This document shows positions 15,924 through 24,753 of a stretch of 64,000 nt of DNA, in pieces. Numbering within the stretch: position 1 is the stretch's first letter; each line of letters opens with the position of its first letter. This DNA comes from Vicingus serpentipes (GTDB lineage: Bacteria; Bacteroidota; Bacteroidia; Flavobacteriales_E; Vicingaceae), in assembly GCF_007993035.1 (NCBI RefSeq), contig NZ_VOOS01000001.1, forward strand, positions 744,001-808,000, given 5' to 3'. Under the pieces are notes generated by a model. It was not told the DNA's origin. It was given only the letters and a program-made list of their open reading frames with translations, and made no database searches. The position numbers and the translations under genes were made by a program.

Positions 15924-16907
15924 ATGAAAGAATTAATTGAAGATTTTACAAAGCATTTAGCTCAATCTATTAATATTAGTGAGAATACCTCTTTTAAATC
16001 TACCGACAAACAAATTACATCTGTTTTAATTTGTGGTTTAGGTGGTTCAGGAATTGGAGGAACTGTTGTTTCTCAAGTTATAGCAAACGATGCTTCACTT
16101 CCAATTGTAATTAATAAGGATTATAAAATTCCTGCTTTTGTAAATAGTTCAACATTAGTTATAGCTTGCTCTTATTCTGGAAACACAGAAGAAACGATAG
16201 AAATGATTGAACAAGCTCAAGCTAAAAATGCTGAAATAGCTTGTGTTACTTCTGGCGGTAAAATACAAGAACTTGCTAAAGAAAATGGATACAATCATAT
16301 CATTATTCCTGGAGGACATCCTCCAAGAGCTGCATTTGGGTTAGCTTTCCCTACTTTATTTACGTTATTAAAACACTATAAAGTAATTTCTGCAGACTAT
16401 ACAACGCAATTTACCAACGCAATCTCCATTATCAATAAAGAAGAAGAAAACATTATAGCTGAGGCTAAATCAGTTACTGAAAAATTGTTTGGGAAAATAC
16501 CTGTAATTTATTCTGACGCTTGGTACGAAGGAGTTGCTGTTCGTTTTAGACAACAAGTAAACGAAAATGGTAAAATGCTTTGTTGGCATCATGCTATTCC
16601 TGAAATGAACCACAACGAGCTAGTTGGATGGACTACAAAAAATGAAGATTTAGCTGTTGTAATTTTCAGAAATGATGATGATTATTTCCGTACTCAAAAA
16701 AGAATGGAAGTAAATAAAACAGTTTTTGAAAAGTACACTTCAACTATACTTGAAATATATTCTAAAGGAAATTCTAGATTAGAAAGATCTTTATACTTAA
16801 TTCATCTAGGCGATTGGGTTTCTTATTTATTGGCAGAGAAAAAAGGAATTGATGTTACAGAAGTTGATGTAATTACAAGTCTTAAAAACGAGTTAGCTAA
16901 AATTTAA
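15924..16907 (+). CDS. Bifunctional phosphoglucose/phosphomannose isomerase
   Basis: 327 residues from the ATG at 15924 (MKELIEDFTK). An upstream TTG at 15810 keeps the frame open but would add 38 residues not typical of the family. It has two SIS sugar-isomerase domains: CGLGGSGIGGTVV (about 39-51), ACSYSGNTEETIEM for phosphosugar binding, and the C-terminal EMNHNELVGW and LGDWVSYLLAEKKGIDVTEV. It interconverts glucose-6-P or mannose-6-P with fructose-6-P. Its stop overlaps the lipB ATG by one base (TAATG), so the two are translationally coupled. Confidence 0.88.
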   Translation: MKELIEDFTKHLAQSINISENTSFKSTDKQITSVLICGLGGSGIGGTVVSQVIANDASLPIVINKDYKIPAFVNSSTLVIACSYSGNTEETIEMIEQAQAKNAEIACVTSGGKIQELAKENGYNHIIIPGGHPPRAAFGLAFPTLFTLLKHYKVISADYTTQFTNAISIINKEEENIIAEAKSVTEKLFGKIPVIYSDAWYEGVAVRFRQQVNENGKMLCWHHAIPEMNHNELVGWTTKNEDLAVVIFRNDDDYFRTQKRMEVNKTVFEKYTSTILEIYSKGNSRLERSLYLIHLGDWVSYLLAEKKGIDVTEVDVITSLKNELAKI

Positions 16908-17605
16908 TGCCAAAAGTACATTTTCAAGACTTAGGATTAAAAGACTATAAAGAAGCTTGGGATTTTCAAGAACAACTTTTTAAAACAAACGTTGACGCTA
17001 AAATTGAAAACCGAAAAGCTGAAAAAGTAGTTACTCCAACAATTAGTCATTTACTTTTTTGCGAACATCCACACGTTTACACACTTGGCAAAAGTGGCGA
17101 TGAAAGCCATTTGCTGCTTTCTGAAGCGCTTTTAAAGCAAAAAGGCGCTACTTATTACAAAATAAATAGAGGTGGTGATATAACCTACCATGGCCCTGGT
17201 CAAATAGTTGGTTATCCAATTTTAGATTTAGATTTCTTTTTTACCGATATCCATAAATATCTTCGCTATTTAGAAGAAATGGTAATATTAACCCTAGCCG
17301 AATACGGAATAAAAGGTGAGAGATACGAAGGTTACACTGGGGTTTGGATAGATGCTGATAATCCGCTTAAAGCTAGAAAAATATGTGCTATGGGTGTACG
17401 TTGCAGTCGTTGGGTTACTATGCATGGATTTGCGTTTAATATTAATCCTGACTTAGACTATTTTAACAACATCGTGCCTTGCGGCATTACCGATAAGCAA
17501 GTTACATCTTTACAAAAAGAACTTAACCAAGAAATTGACGTAGAAGAAGTTAAAGAAAAATTAAAGAAACATTTTTGTTCACTTTTCGAAGCCGAATTCA
17601 TCTAA
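16907..17605 (+). CDS. lipB: Octanoyltransferase
   Basis: 232 residues. It moves octanoyl from octanoyl-ACP to apo-lipoyl domains (GcvH, E2 subunits) in lipoate synthesis. Visible are RGGDITYHGPGQIVGYPI (88-105), the catalytic lysine region ARKICAMGVRCSRWVTMHGFAFN (K158) and the catalytic cysteine C192 in NIVPCGI. ATG start overlaps the upstream stop. It can serve the gcvP product encoded earlier in the window through GcvH. Cytosolic. Confidence 0.97.
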   Translation: MPKVHFQDLGLKDYKEAWDFQEQLFKTNVDAKIENRKAEKVVTPTISHLLFCEHPHVYTLGKSGDESHLLLSEALLKQKGATYYKINRGGDITYHGPGQIVGYPILDLDFFFTDIHKYLRYLEEMVILTLAEYGIKGERYEGYTGVWIDADNPLKARKICAMGVRCSRWVTMHGFAFNINPDLDYFNNIVPCGITDKQVTSLQKELNQEIDVEEVKEKLKKHFCSLFEAEFI

Positions 17606-17606
17606 T

Positions 17607-18755
17607 ATGAAACGATTAAAAAAAATTCTACTAAGCATAATTCTTGTTATTGCTTTAGCATCAATATTAGCAGTTATTACTGGAAATAGCCATTTATTCA
17701 AAGCGGTTAGTACTACCTATTTAGTCGGTAAAACTGGACCTAGTATTGATGAACATGCTATTTTTGAAAGTAGAAAAATTGAAACAGAGACATATCAACC
17801 ATGGCTAGTGAGCAAAAATTACAACTCAACTACCAACGATTCTTTACATCAAGAAATTGAGAATTATAAGCCTGCTGCATTTTTAGTCGCAAAAAATGAT
17901 TCTATTATTTATGAGGAATATTGGGATGAATACAATGAAAATTCAATAACGAACTCTTTTTCAATGGCTAAAAGTTTTATTGGTTTATTGGTTGGTATTG
18001 CTTTAGATGAAGGAAAAATAAACAGTGTAAATGACCCAATTGGAAATTATTTACCTCAATATAAAGACAACCCAGAATTGACTATTAAGCATTTGCTAAC
18101 TATGAGTTCTGGTATTGATTTTGATGAAAGTTACAAAAGCCCCTTTGGACATATGGCAAAAGCTTATTATGGAACAGATATTAAAAAACTAAATGAAAAC
18201 TATAAAGTAACTGAAACACCTGGAGTAACATGGAAATACTTGGGAGGAAACACCATTATCCTTTCTTTTTTAATCGAAAAGGTTGCTGGCATGTCTGTTT
18301 CTGAATATATGAGTAAAACAATATGGCAAAGAATTGGAGCTAAAAATGAAGCATTGTGGAGCTTAGATAAAAAAGATGGGTTGGAAAAAGCTTATTGTTG
18401 TTTCTACTCTAATGCTAGAGACTTTGCTCGTATTGGTAAGCTTTACTTACATAATGGTTTATGGAATAATGAGCGTATTATTTCTGAAAACTATATTAAG
18501 AATTCTATTGCCGCAGCATACCCATTAAAAACACCTGAAGGCAAACCAGTAGATTTTTATGGCTACCATGTTTGGACTACCTATTACAAAAATTTAGACA
18601 TCTCTTTCTGTAGAGGAATTCAAGGGCAATATATTATTACTATTCCTGAAAAAAACTTAGTAATTGTTCGTTTAGGACATAAACGTTCTAAAGAATTTAT
18701 TAATAACATACCTAGCGATGTTTATACTTATATAGACTTTGCTTTGGAACAGTAA
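17607..18755 (+). CDS. Serine hydrolase, beta-lactamase (class C-like) fold
   Basis: 382 residues. An N-terminal membrane anchor or signal segment (about 7-26) is followed by a penicillin-binding-protein-like fold. The catalytic S119-M-A-K122 lies in FSMAKSFIGLLVG; the second motif is Y211-L-G instead of Y-x-N; then ACCF and HKRSKE near the C-terminus. The pattern resembles 6-aminohexanoate-dimer hydrolase and related esterases more than resistance beta-lactamases. It probably acts in the periplasm; the substrate is unknown. It begins 2 nt after lipB, in the same operon, and ends at a terminator. Confidence 0.85.
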   Translation: MKRLKKILLSIILVIALASILAVITGNSHLFKAVSTTYLVGKTGPSIDEHAIFESRKIETETYQPWLVSKNYNSTTNDSLHQEIENYKPAAFLVAKNDSIIYEEYWDEYNENSITNSFSMAKSFIGLLVGIALDEGKINSVNDPIGNYLPQYKDNPELTIKHLLTMSSGIDFDESYKSPFGHMAKAYYGTDIKKLNENYKVTETPGVTWKYLGGNTIILSFLIEKVAGMSVSEYMSKTIWQRIGAKNEALWSLDKKDGLEKAYCCFYSNARDFARIGKLYLHNGLWNNERIISENYIKNSIAAAYPLKTPEGKPVDFYGYHVWTTYYKNLDISFCRGIQGQYIITIPEKNLVIVRLGHKRSKEFINNIPSDVYTYIDFALEQ

Positions 18756-18783
18756 ATTAAATACAAGGTTTTTACCCTAAAAC

Positions 18784-18812
18784 AAAAAAGCCACTCTTTG
18801 AGTGGCTTTTTT
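18784..18812. terminator. Bidirectional intrinsic terminator
   Basis: AAAAAAGCCACTC, loop TTT, GAGTGGCTTTTTT: a 13-bp stem between the convergent serine hydrolase gene and infB. Confidence 0.88.
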
Positions 18813-18833
18813 GTTTTTTTATTTTTACACTAA

Positions 18834-21503
18834 TTATTTCAGTTTTTGTTTAATCTCAACCAATTCGTATGCTTCAACAATATCATCAACTTTAATGTCA
18901 TTATAGTTGGCAATGTTCAATCCACACTCGTAACCCTTAGCTACTTCTTTTACATCATCCTTAAATCGTTTTAATGAACCAAGTAAGCCATCAAAAATTA
19001 CAATACCATCTCTAATCAATCTTACTTTACTGTTTCTAAATACTTTTCCTTCCTGTACCATACAACCAGCAATTGTACCTACTTTAGAAATTTTAAATAC
19101 TTCTCTAATTTCTACAGTACCAACTATTTTCTCTTCAACCTTAGGAGCTAACATGCCTTCCATAGCATCTTTAACCTCTTCAATTGCATCGTAAATAATA
19201 GAGTATAATCTAATATCAATTTGCTCTTTCTCAGCTGTTTTTCTAGCTCCAACCGATGGCCTAACTTGGAAACCAATAATAATTGCTTCAGAAGCTGCTG
19301 CTAGCATTACATCAGATTCAGAAATTTGACCTACTGATTTATGTATAATGTTAACTTGTATTTGTTCTGTTGATAGTTTTTGTAACGAATCCGATAATGC
19401 TTCAATAGAACCATCCACATCACCCTTAAGAATAACATTAAGTTCCTTAAAGTCACCAATTGCTAAACGACGACCAATTTCATCAAGTGTAATGTGTTTT
19501 TGTGTTCTAACACCTTGCTCACGTTGTAATTGTAGTCTTCTTTCTGCAATAGATCTAGCTTCCTTCTCATCATCCATAACATGGAATTTATCACCTGCAT
19601 TTGGTGCTCCATTCAAACCTAATATAGATACTGGTGTAGATGGTCCTGCTTCTTCAACCTTCTGTCCTCTTTCGTTGAACATTGCCTTTACTCTACCGCT
19701 ATAACATCCTGCTAGTAAAATATCTCCAATTTTCATTGTTCCTGCTTGCACTAAAATTGTAGATACATATCCTCTCCCTTTATCCAACTCAGATTCTATT
19801 ACAGTTCCAACACCATTTTTATTTGGATTAGCTTTTAAATCAAGCATTTCTGCTTCTAAAGCAACTTTTTCTAATAAATCTTCAATACCTTGACCAGTTT
19901 TTGCTGATACCTCTTGTGCTTGGTATTTACCTCCCCAATCTTCTACTAAAATATTCATAGTAGAAAGTTCTTCTCTTACTTTATCAGCGTTAGCACCCGG
20001 CTTATCAATTTTATTGAAAGCAAAAACAATTGGAACTCCAGCTGCTTGAGCATGGTTAATTGCTTCTTTTGTTTGCGGCATCACACTATCGTCAGCTGCA
20101 ATTACAATAATTACAACATCTGTTACTTGCGCACCCCTTGCACGCATAGCCGTAAAGGCTTCGTGACCAGGTGTATCCAAAAACGCTACTTTTTTACCAC
20201 TTTTTAGTCCAACAGAATAAGCACCGATATGCTGTGTAATTCCACCAGCTTCTCCTCCAATAACATTCGCTTCACGAATATAATCTAGTAAAGAAGTTTT
20301 ACCATGATCAACGTGTCCCATCACTGTTACAATCGGAGATCTTTCAACTAAATCCTCTTCATTATCTTCACTATCAAGTACTGCCTCACTCTCTTCTGTT
20401 GCTGAAACAAACTCAACAAAGAATCCGTATTCTTCAGCAATTATTGATAATGTTTCAGCATCTAAACGTTGGTTAATTGATACGAATAAACCTAAGCTCA
20501 TACAAGCTCCAATAATATCATTTACCCCAACATCCATCATAGATGCTATTTCACTTACTGTAACAAACTCGGTGATTTTCAAAAGTCTTTTTTCTGCTTC
20601 TTGTATTTCAGCAGCCATTTCATTTTGCTCACTCGCAGCCTGACGTTTATCTCTTCTATGCTTAGAAGCTTTACTTTTACCTCCACCTGTTAATTTAGCA
20701 AGTGTTTCCTTAATTTGATCTTGTATTTGTTGTTCTGTTAACTCTTCTTTTTTCTCAACTCTTCCTCCACCTTTCTTAAATGGTGTTCTACCTGTATTTT
20801 TATTAGCATTTGTAGCTACATCTACTTTACGAGGTAATCGTTTTCTTTTCTTTTTAGACGCATCAGCACCACCTTCAGAAGATGCAACAGGTTTAGCTTT
20901 GGTTTTAGGCTTGTTAACTGGTAATTCAATTTTACCTAACACCTTTGGAGCTGATAATTTTTCATAAACCGTTTCTATCTCTTCTCTTTTAGGAGCAGCT
21001 TCTGGCTTCTCTTCAATCTTTTCAATTGGTTTCTCTTCAGTTTTATTAACTGCTTTTTCAACCTTAGGCTCTTCTTTTTTAGGAGCTTCAACCTTAGGTT
21101 CTTCCTTTTGCTTTGGTTTTTTATCAGGGCGAGTTTTCAAATTCAAAGTAGATAAGTCAATTTTACCTACTACTTTTATTTCTTCATCTTTACCTTTTTC
21201 AGAAGTTGCAGGAGACTCCTCTTTTGGACTTTCAACCTTAGGTTCAACAACAGACTCTATCGGTTCTATAGATATTGTTTCTTTTTCTGTGCCAATAGAA
21301 ACTTTTTTAGATTCCTCTTTAGCACTTTTTTCCGATTGAAATTCACCAACTAGAATATTATATGTTTCTCCATCAATTTTAGTATTTGGGTTACTTTCAA
21401 CCTGAACACCTTTTGACGCCAAATATTCTACGAGAGTGTTAATTCCTACATTAAACTCTCTGGCTACTTTACTTAATCTTTTTACTGTTGCTCCTTCAGC
21501 CAT
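18834..21503 (-). CDS. infB: Translation initiation factor IF-2
   Basis: 889 residues. GTPase that places initiator tRNA on the 30S subunit. An N-terminal IF2-N-like segment ([26 protein letters not shown]) is followed by a long Lys/Glu/Pro-rich low-complexity linker (about 60-280) and a second IF2-N region. The G domain has G1 GHVDHGKTS (about 394), G3 DTPGHEAF and G4 NKID, and beta-barrel domains II-IV follow. The linker is long, as in other Bacteroidota. It is the last gene of the rimP-nusA-infB unit. Confidence 0.98.
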   Translation of the reverse strand: MAEGATVKRLSKVAREFNVGINTLVEYLASKGVQVESNPNTKIDGETYNILVGEFQSEKSAKEESKKVSIGTEKETISIEPIESVVEPKVESPKEESPATSEKGKDEEIKVVGKIDLSTLNLKTRPDKKPKQKEEPKVEAPKKEEPKVEKAVNKTEEKPIEKIEEKPEAAPKREEIETVYEKLSAPKVLGKIELPVNKPKTKAKPVASSEGGADASKKKRKRLPRKVDVATNANKNTGRTPFKKGGGRVEKKEELTEQQIQDQIKETLAKLTGGGKSKASKHRRDKRQAASEQNEMAAEIQEAEKRLLKITEFVTVSEIASMMDVGVNDIIGACMSLGLFVSINQRLDAETLSIIAEEYGFFVEFVSATEESEAVLDSEDNEEDLVERSPIVTVMGHVDHGKTSLLDYIREANVIGGEAGGITQHIGAYSVGLKSGKKVAFLDTPGHEAFTAMRARGAQVTDVVIIVIAADDSVMPQTKEAINHAQAAGVPIVFAFNKIDKPGANADKVREELSTMNILVEDWGGKYQAQEVSAKTGQGIEDLLEKVALEAEMLDLKANPNKNGVGTVIESELDKGRGYVSTILVQAGTMKIGDILLAGCYSGRVKAMFNERGQKVEEAGPSTPVSILGLNGAPNAGDKFHVMDDEKEARSIAERRLQLQREQGVRTQKHITLDEIGRRLAIGDFKELNVILKGDVDGSIEALSDSLQKLSTEQIQVNIIHKSVGQISESDVMLAAASEAIIIGFQVRPSVGARKTAEKEQIDIRLYSIIYDAIEEVKDAMEGMLAPKVEEKIVGTVEIREVFKISKVGTIAGCMVQEGKVFRNSKVRLIRDGIVIFDGLLGSLKRFKDDVKEVAKGYECGLNIANYNDIKVDDIVEAYELVEIKQKLK

Positions 21504-21603
21504 TTTTTACACCTCTTTTTTTTTAATATCTACGATATTACCTTGATTTTTCTATTTGTTTAAGATGAACTACTAATATAATAATTTCTATTAAAAATTA
21601 CTA

Positions 21604-22842
21604 TTACCCTTCAAATTCTTCTCTAAGAATGCTCATTACATCTTCTACAGTCTCAATCTCAAGATCAGTTCTTCTAACTAATTCTTCAACTGATTGTTCT
21701 AATACACTTTTTGCAGAATCACAACCAACTGATTTTAATTCAGCGATAACCCAATCTTCTATTTCATCAGCAAATTCATCTAATGCTACATCATCAGCAT
21801 CATCATCTACATCTCTATAAACATCGATTTCAAAACCTACTAATTTACCTGCTAATTTAATATTGTAACCACCTTTACCAATAGCTAAAGATACTTGATC
21901 TGGTTTTAAGAAAACCTCAGCTCTATTATTTTCTCTATCTAATTTTATAGCTGTAATTTTTGCAGGACTTAATGAACGTTGAATATAAAGTTCAGTATTA
22001 GCTGTATAGTTAATTACATCAATATTTTCGTTTCTTAACTCTCTCACTATACCATGAATTCTAGCTCCTTTCATTCCGACACAAGCTCCTACAGGATCAA
22101 TTCTATCGTCATAAGATTCAACAGCTACTTTAGCTCTTTCTCCTGGTTCTCTAACAATATTTTTAATTGTTATAAGTCCATCATAAATTTCAGGAACTTC
22201 TAATTCAAATAAACGCTCTAAGAATAATGGCGATGTTCTAGACAATATAATTAAAGGTTTGTTGTTTTTCATTTCCACTCTTACAACTACAGCTCTAACA
22301 GTATCACCTTTCTTAAATCTATCACTATTAATTTGCTCAGTTTTTGGTAAAATCAACTCGTTATCTTCATCATCAAGAATCAATATTTCGCGTTTCCATA
22401 CCTGATAAACTTCTCCAGTAATTAAATCACCAACTCTATCCTTGTATTGTTTGTATATATTATCTTTTTCTAATTCTAAAACTTTAGACATTAAATTTTG
22501 ACGCAATGACAATACTGCTCTACGACCAAAATCTTCCATCTTCACTTCTTCAGAAACTTCTTCTCCAATTTCAAAATCAGGTTCAATTTTAATGGCATCA
22601 GAATAAGCGATTTCTTTATTATCATCTTCTACTTCTCCATCTGGAACAATTTCTCTATTTCTCCAAATTTCTAAATCTCCTTTATCAACATTAACAATAA
22701 AGTCAAAGTTGTCATCATCTCCAAACCTTTTCTTAATTGTACTTCTAAAAACGCTTTCTAGAATACTCATTAAAGTTGCTCTATCTATGTCTTTAAATTC
22801 TTTAAATTCCTGAAACGAATCTATTAAGCTTAAACTTTCCAT
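21604..22842 (-). CDS. nusA: Transcription termination/antitermination protein NusA
   Basis: 412 residues. The N-terminal RNA-polymerase-binding domain (MESLSLIDSFQEFKEFKDID) is followed by an S1 domain (about 137-200, GEVYQVWKREIL) and two KH domains (about 225-350, including VGACVGMKGARI and SLAIGKGGYNIKLA). An acidic C-terminal tail carries a short helical repeat. NusA modulates pausing, termination and antitermination. It lies 7 nt downstream of rimP. Confidence 0.97.
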   Translation of the reverse strand: MESLSLIDSFQEFKEFKDIDRATLMSILESVFRSTIKKRFGDDDNFDFIVNVDKGDLEIWRNREIVPDGEVEDDNKEIAYSDAIKIEPDFEIGEEVSEEVKMEDFGRRAVLSLRQNLMSKVLELEKDNIYKQYKDRVGDLITGEVYQVWKREILILDDEDNELILPKTEQINSDRFKKGDTVRAVVVRVEMKNNKPLIILSRTSPLFLERLFELEVPEIYDGLITIKNIVREPGERAKVAVESYDDRIDPVGACVGMKGARIHGIVRELRNENIDVINYTANTELYIQRSLSPAKITAIKLDRENNRAEVFLKPDQVSLAIGKGGYNIKLAGKLVGFEIDVYRDVDDDADDVALDEFADEIEDWVIAELKSVGCDSAKSVLEQSVEELVRRTDLEIETVEDVMSILREEFEG

Positions 22843-22849
22843 ATCAAAT

Positions 22850-23317
22850 TTATTTAAACGATATTATTATTGTTGTTTCTTTTATATTAACAAATGGTAT
22901 TATTTCTTGTTCTGTAATTGTTTCTTTTTTCTTTTTCCCTTCAATCTTTTGTTTGAAAGAATATTCAATAGTTATTTTTTCTTCATCAACCTCTACCAAT
23001 TCCCCTTTCACAACTTTACCTTCATTAGGTATCACTTTAACTTCCCTTCCAATATTTTTTTCATATTGCTGAAAAACTCTAAATGGTTTATCTAACCCGG
23101 GTGAAGAAACGTGTAATTCAAAATCTTCTTCCTCTCTATCTAAATTATGTTCTATTTGACGACTAAAATCAACACAATCTTTTATAGTTACACCATCATA
23201 GCCATCTAGTTCAATATTAATAACATTGCCAGGCAATATTTCTAAATCAACTAAAAACAATTCCTCGTCTTTTAGTTTTTCATCAATCAAACTTAATATT
23301 TGTTCTTTTGTAATCAT
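22850..23317 (-). CDS. rimP: Ribosome maturation factor RimP
   Basis: 155 residues. Assists 30S maturation. The N-terminal domain has VDLEILPGNVINIELDGYDGVTIKDCVDFSRQIEHNLD and the typical ELHVSSPGLDKPFRVFQQY. The C-terminal Sm-like domain (about 85-155) covers GREVKVIPNEGKVVKGELVEV. ATG at 23317. It is first in the rimP-nusA-infB operon, and a strong hairpin with a U-run lies in its leader just before the start codon. Confidence 0.96.
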   Translation of the reverse strand: MITKEQILSLIDEKLKDEELFLVDLEILPGNVINIELDGYDGVTIKDCVDFSRQIEHNLDREEEDFELHVSSPGLDKPFRVFQQYEKNIGREVKVIPNEGKVVKGELVEVDEEKITIEYSFKQKIEGKKKKETITEQEIIPFVNIKETTIIISFK

Positions 23318-23328
23318 TCTTTTGAATA

Positions 23329-23356
23329 AAAAGAGGGGACGTTAGTCCCCTCTTTT
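23329..23356 (-). terminator. Terminator hairpin between rplI and rimP, inside the rimP leader
   Basis: AAAAGAGGGGAC, loop of 4 nt, GTCCCCTCTTTT: a 12-bp GC-centred stem followed by a U-run on the minus strand. It ends the rpsF-rpsR-rplI transcript. It also lies downstream of the rimP promoter (23382-23412) and 12 nt before the rimP ATG, so it must be read through for rimP-nusA-infB to be expressed from that promoter. Confidence 0.85.
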
Positions 23357-23381
23357 GTTCGTTCTCTTATTGTTTCTGATG

Positions 23382-23412
23382 CAAAAGTAATAATTAATTA
23401 CTAATACTACAA
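23382..23412 (-). promoter_or_regulatory. Promoter of rimP-nusA-infB
   Basis: Minus-strand TTG (23412-23410), a 20-nt spacer and TACTTTTG (23389-23382). It begins 8 nt after the rplI stop. The leader to rimP would be about 55-60 nt and contains the hairpin at 23329-23356. Confidence 0.65.
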
Positions 23413-23419
23413 GAAATTC

Positions 23420-23869
23420 TTATTTATCTTCAACAACTTCGAATTTCACAGTAGCATCAACATCTTTATGCAATCTAATGTCTGCTTCGTAAGCTCCAAG
23501 ATTCTTAATTGGCTCACCTTTAATTTTAATATACTTTCTTTCGATAGTAAATCCTAATTTCTCGATTGCCTCAGCTAATTGAATAGTATTAATAGATCCA
23601 AAGATTTTCCCTTTTTCACCAGCTTTAGCACCAACTTTAACTACAGTTTCTTTTAATGCATTAGCAGTTTTAACAGCCTCTTCTTTAACTTTTTTATCTT
23701 TTACAGCTCTTTGCTTAAGGTTTTCCTCAAGAACTTTTAAAGCTGATTTAGTAGCTAAACTTGCTACACCCTTAGGAATTAAATAATTTCTTCCGTAGCC
23801 ATTTTTAACATCAACTACTTCATCTTTAAACCCTAGGTTTTCTATATTTTCTTTTAATATAACTTTCAT
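23420..23869 (-). CDS. rplI: 50S ribosomal protein L9
   Basis: 149 residues. Conserved N-terminus MKVILKENIENLGFKDEVVDVKNGYGRNYLIPKGVA, central connecting helix and C-terminal RNA-binding domain with KIFGSINTIQLAEAIEKLGF. Third gene of the rpsF-rpsR-rplI operon. Confidence 0.98.
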   Translation of the reverse strand: MKVILKENIENLGFKDEVVDVKNGYGRNYLIPKGVASLATKSALKVLEENLKQRAVKDKKVKEEAVKTANALKETVVKVGAKAGEKGKIFGSINTIQLAEAIEKLGFTIERKYIKIKGEPIKNLGAYEADIRLHKDVDATVKFEVVEDK

Positions 23870-23884
23870 CTTATAGCCTCCTAA

Positions 23885-24154
23885 TTATTTTAACATATCA
23901 GCTACATAAGGCATTAAAGCCAAATGTCTAGCTCTCTTAATTGCTTGACCAACTTTTCTTTGGTACTTTAAAGATGTCCCAGTAATTCTTCTTGGTAAAA
24001 CTTTACCTTGTTCGTTTACAAACTGAAGTAAAAACTTTTCGTCTTTATAGTCAATATATTTTATTTTATTTTTCTTAAATCTACAGTATTTCTCTCTGTC
24101 TAATTCAATATTAGGAGGAGTAAGATATCTTATTTCTGAAGTATTTTCTGACAT
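23885..24154 (-). CDS. rpsR: 30S ribosomal protein S18
   Basis: 89 residues. S18 signature with [39 protein letters not shown] and [12 protein letters not shown]. The single cysteine C23 alone does not show zinc binding. Between rpsF and rplI, in the standard order. Confidence 0.98.
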   Translation of the reverse strand: MSENTSEIRYLTPPNIELDREKYCRFKKNKIKYIDYKDEKFLLQFVNEQGKVLPRRITGTSLKYQRKVGQAIKRARHLALMPYVADMLK

Positions 24155-24178
24155 AACTTAAATTTTTAGGGATTAAAA

Positions 24179-24514
24179 TTATTTTGAATTTCTTTTTGGT
24201 CTTGATTCTGCAAAAGCAATTGCATGTTTATCCATAGATACAGTTAAGAAACGCATTACTTTTTCGTCTCTTTTTAAACCTAATTCATAATCTGCAATTA
24301 TTTCACCTTCAGCCTCAAATTCAAATAAGTGGTAAAATCCGGTTGATTTTTTTTGGATAGGATAAGCTAACTTACGTAGCCCCCAATCTTCTTCGTGCAA
24401 AATTTTTGCACCAGCTTCTTTAAGCTTGTTCTTCATTGTTCCTACTGCTTCCTTTACCTGTTCACCAGATAAAACGGGAGTTAAAATGAAAACAGTTTCG
24501 TAACGTTTTGTCAT
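24179..24514 (-). CDS. rpsF: 30S ribosomal protein S6
   Basis: 111 residues. RRYE-like N-terminus ([15 protein letters not shown]), [25 protein letters not shown] and [10 protein letters not shown] are typical of S6. First gene of the operon, downstream of a clear promoter. Confidence 0.98.
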   Translation of the reverse strand: MTKRYETVFILTPVLSGEQVKEAVGTMKNKLKEAGAKILHEEDWGLRKLAYPIQKKSTGFYHLFEFEAEGEIIADYELGLKRDEKVMRFLTVSMDKHAIAFAESRPKRNSK

Positions 24515-24557
24515 TTTTTTAATAATTTAATTTATAATACTTTTTTTAAAAGGACGG

Positions 24558-24587
24558 CAAAAATACAAAAAGTTAACCTACAAACAA
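24558..24587 (-). promoter_or_regulatory. Promoter of rpsF-rpsR-rplI
   Basis: Minus-strand TTG (24587-24585), a 19-nt spacer and TATTTTTG (24565-24558), 43 nt before the rpsF start: a near-ideal Bacteroidota promoter. Confidence 0.7.
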
Positions 24588-24728
24588 ACAATTATTTACA
24601 TCAAATTCAATTCAATAGTAATTTCTAGAACATTTTATTTTTTAATTTTAAGAAAAACTTATGAAAATCTCCATGAAAACTTGTTAAAAACTAATATCAA
24701 GTTTTAAATCAAAAAAAATTATTAAACC

Positions 24729-24736
24729 TATATTTG
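24729..24736 (+). promoter_or_regulatory. -7 box of dnaX promoter
   Basis: TATATTTG matches TAnnTTTG 17 nt before the dnaX ATG. Only a weak T-rich -33 region is seen. It is divergent from the rpsF promoter. Confidence 0.45.
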
Positions 24737-24753
24737 CTCTTTAGGTAAAAGAG

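Noticed and set aside
17607-18755. Antibiotic-resistance beta-lactamase
   Set aside because: The Y-x-N motif is changed to Y-L-G and the overall pattern fits dimer hydrolase/esterase relatives.
19348-19704. 118-codon ORF antisense to infB
   Set aside because: Cys/Ser-rich composition typical of a shadow frame; infB is full length here.
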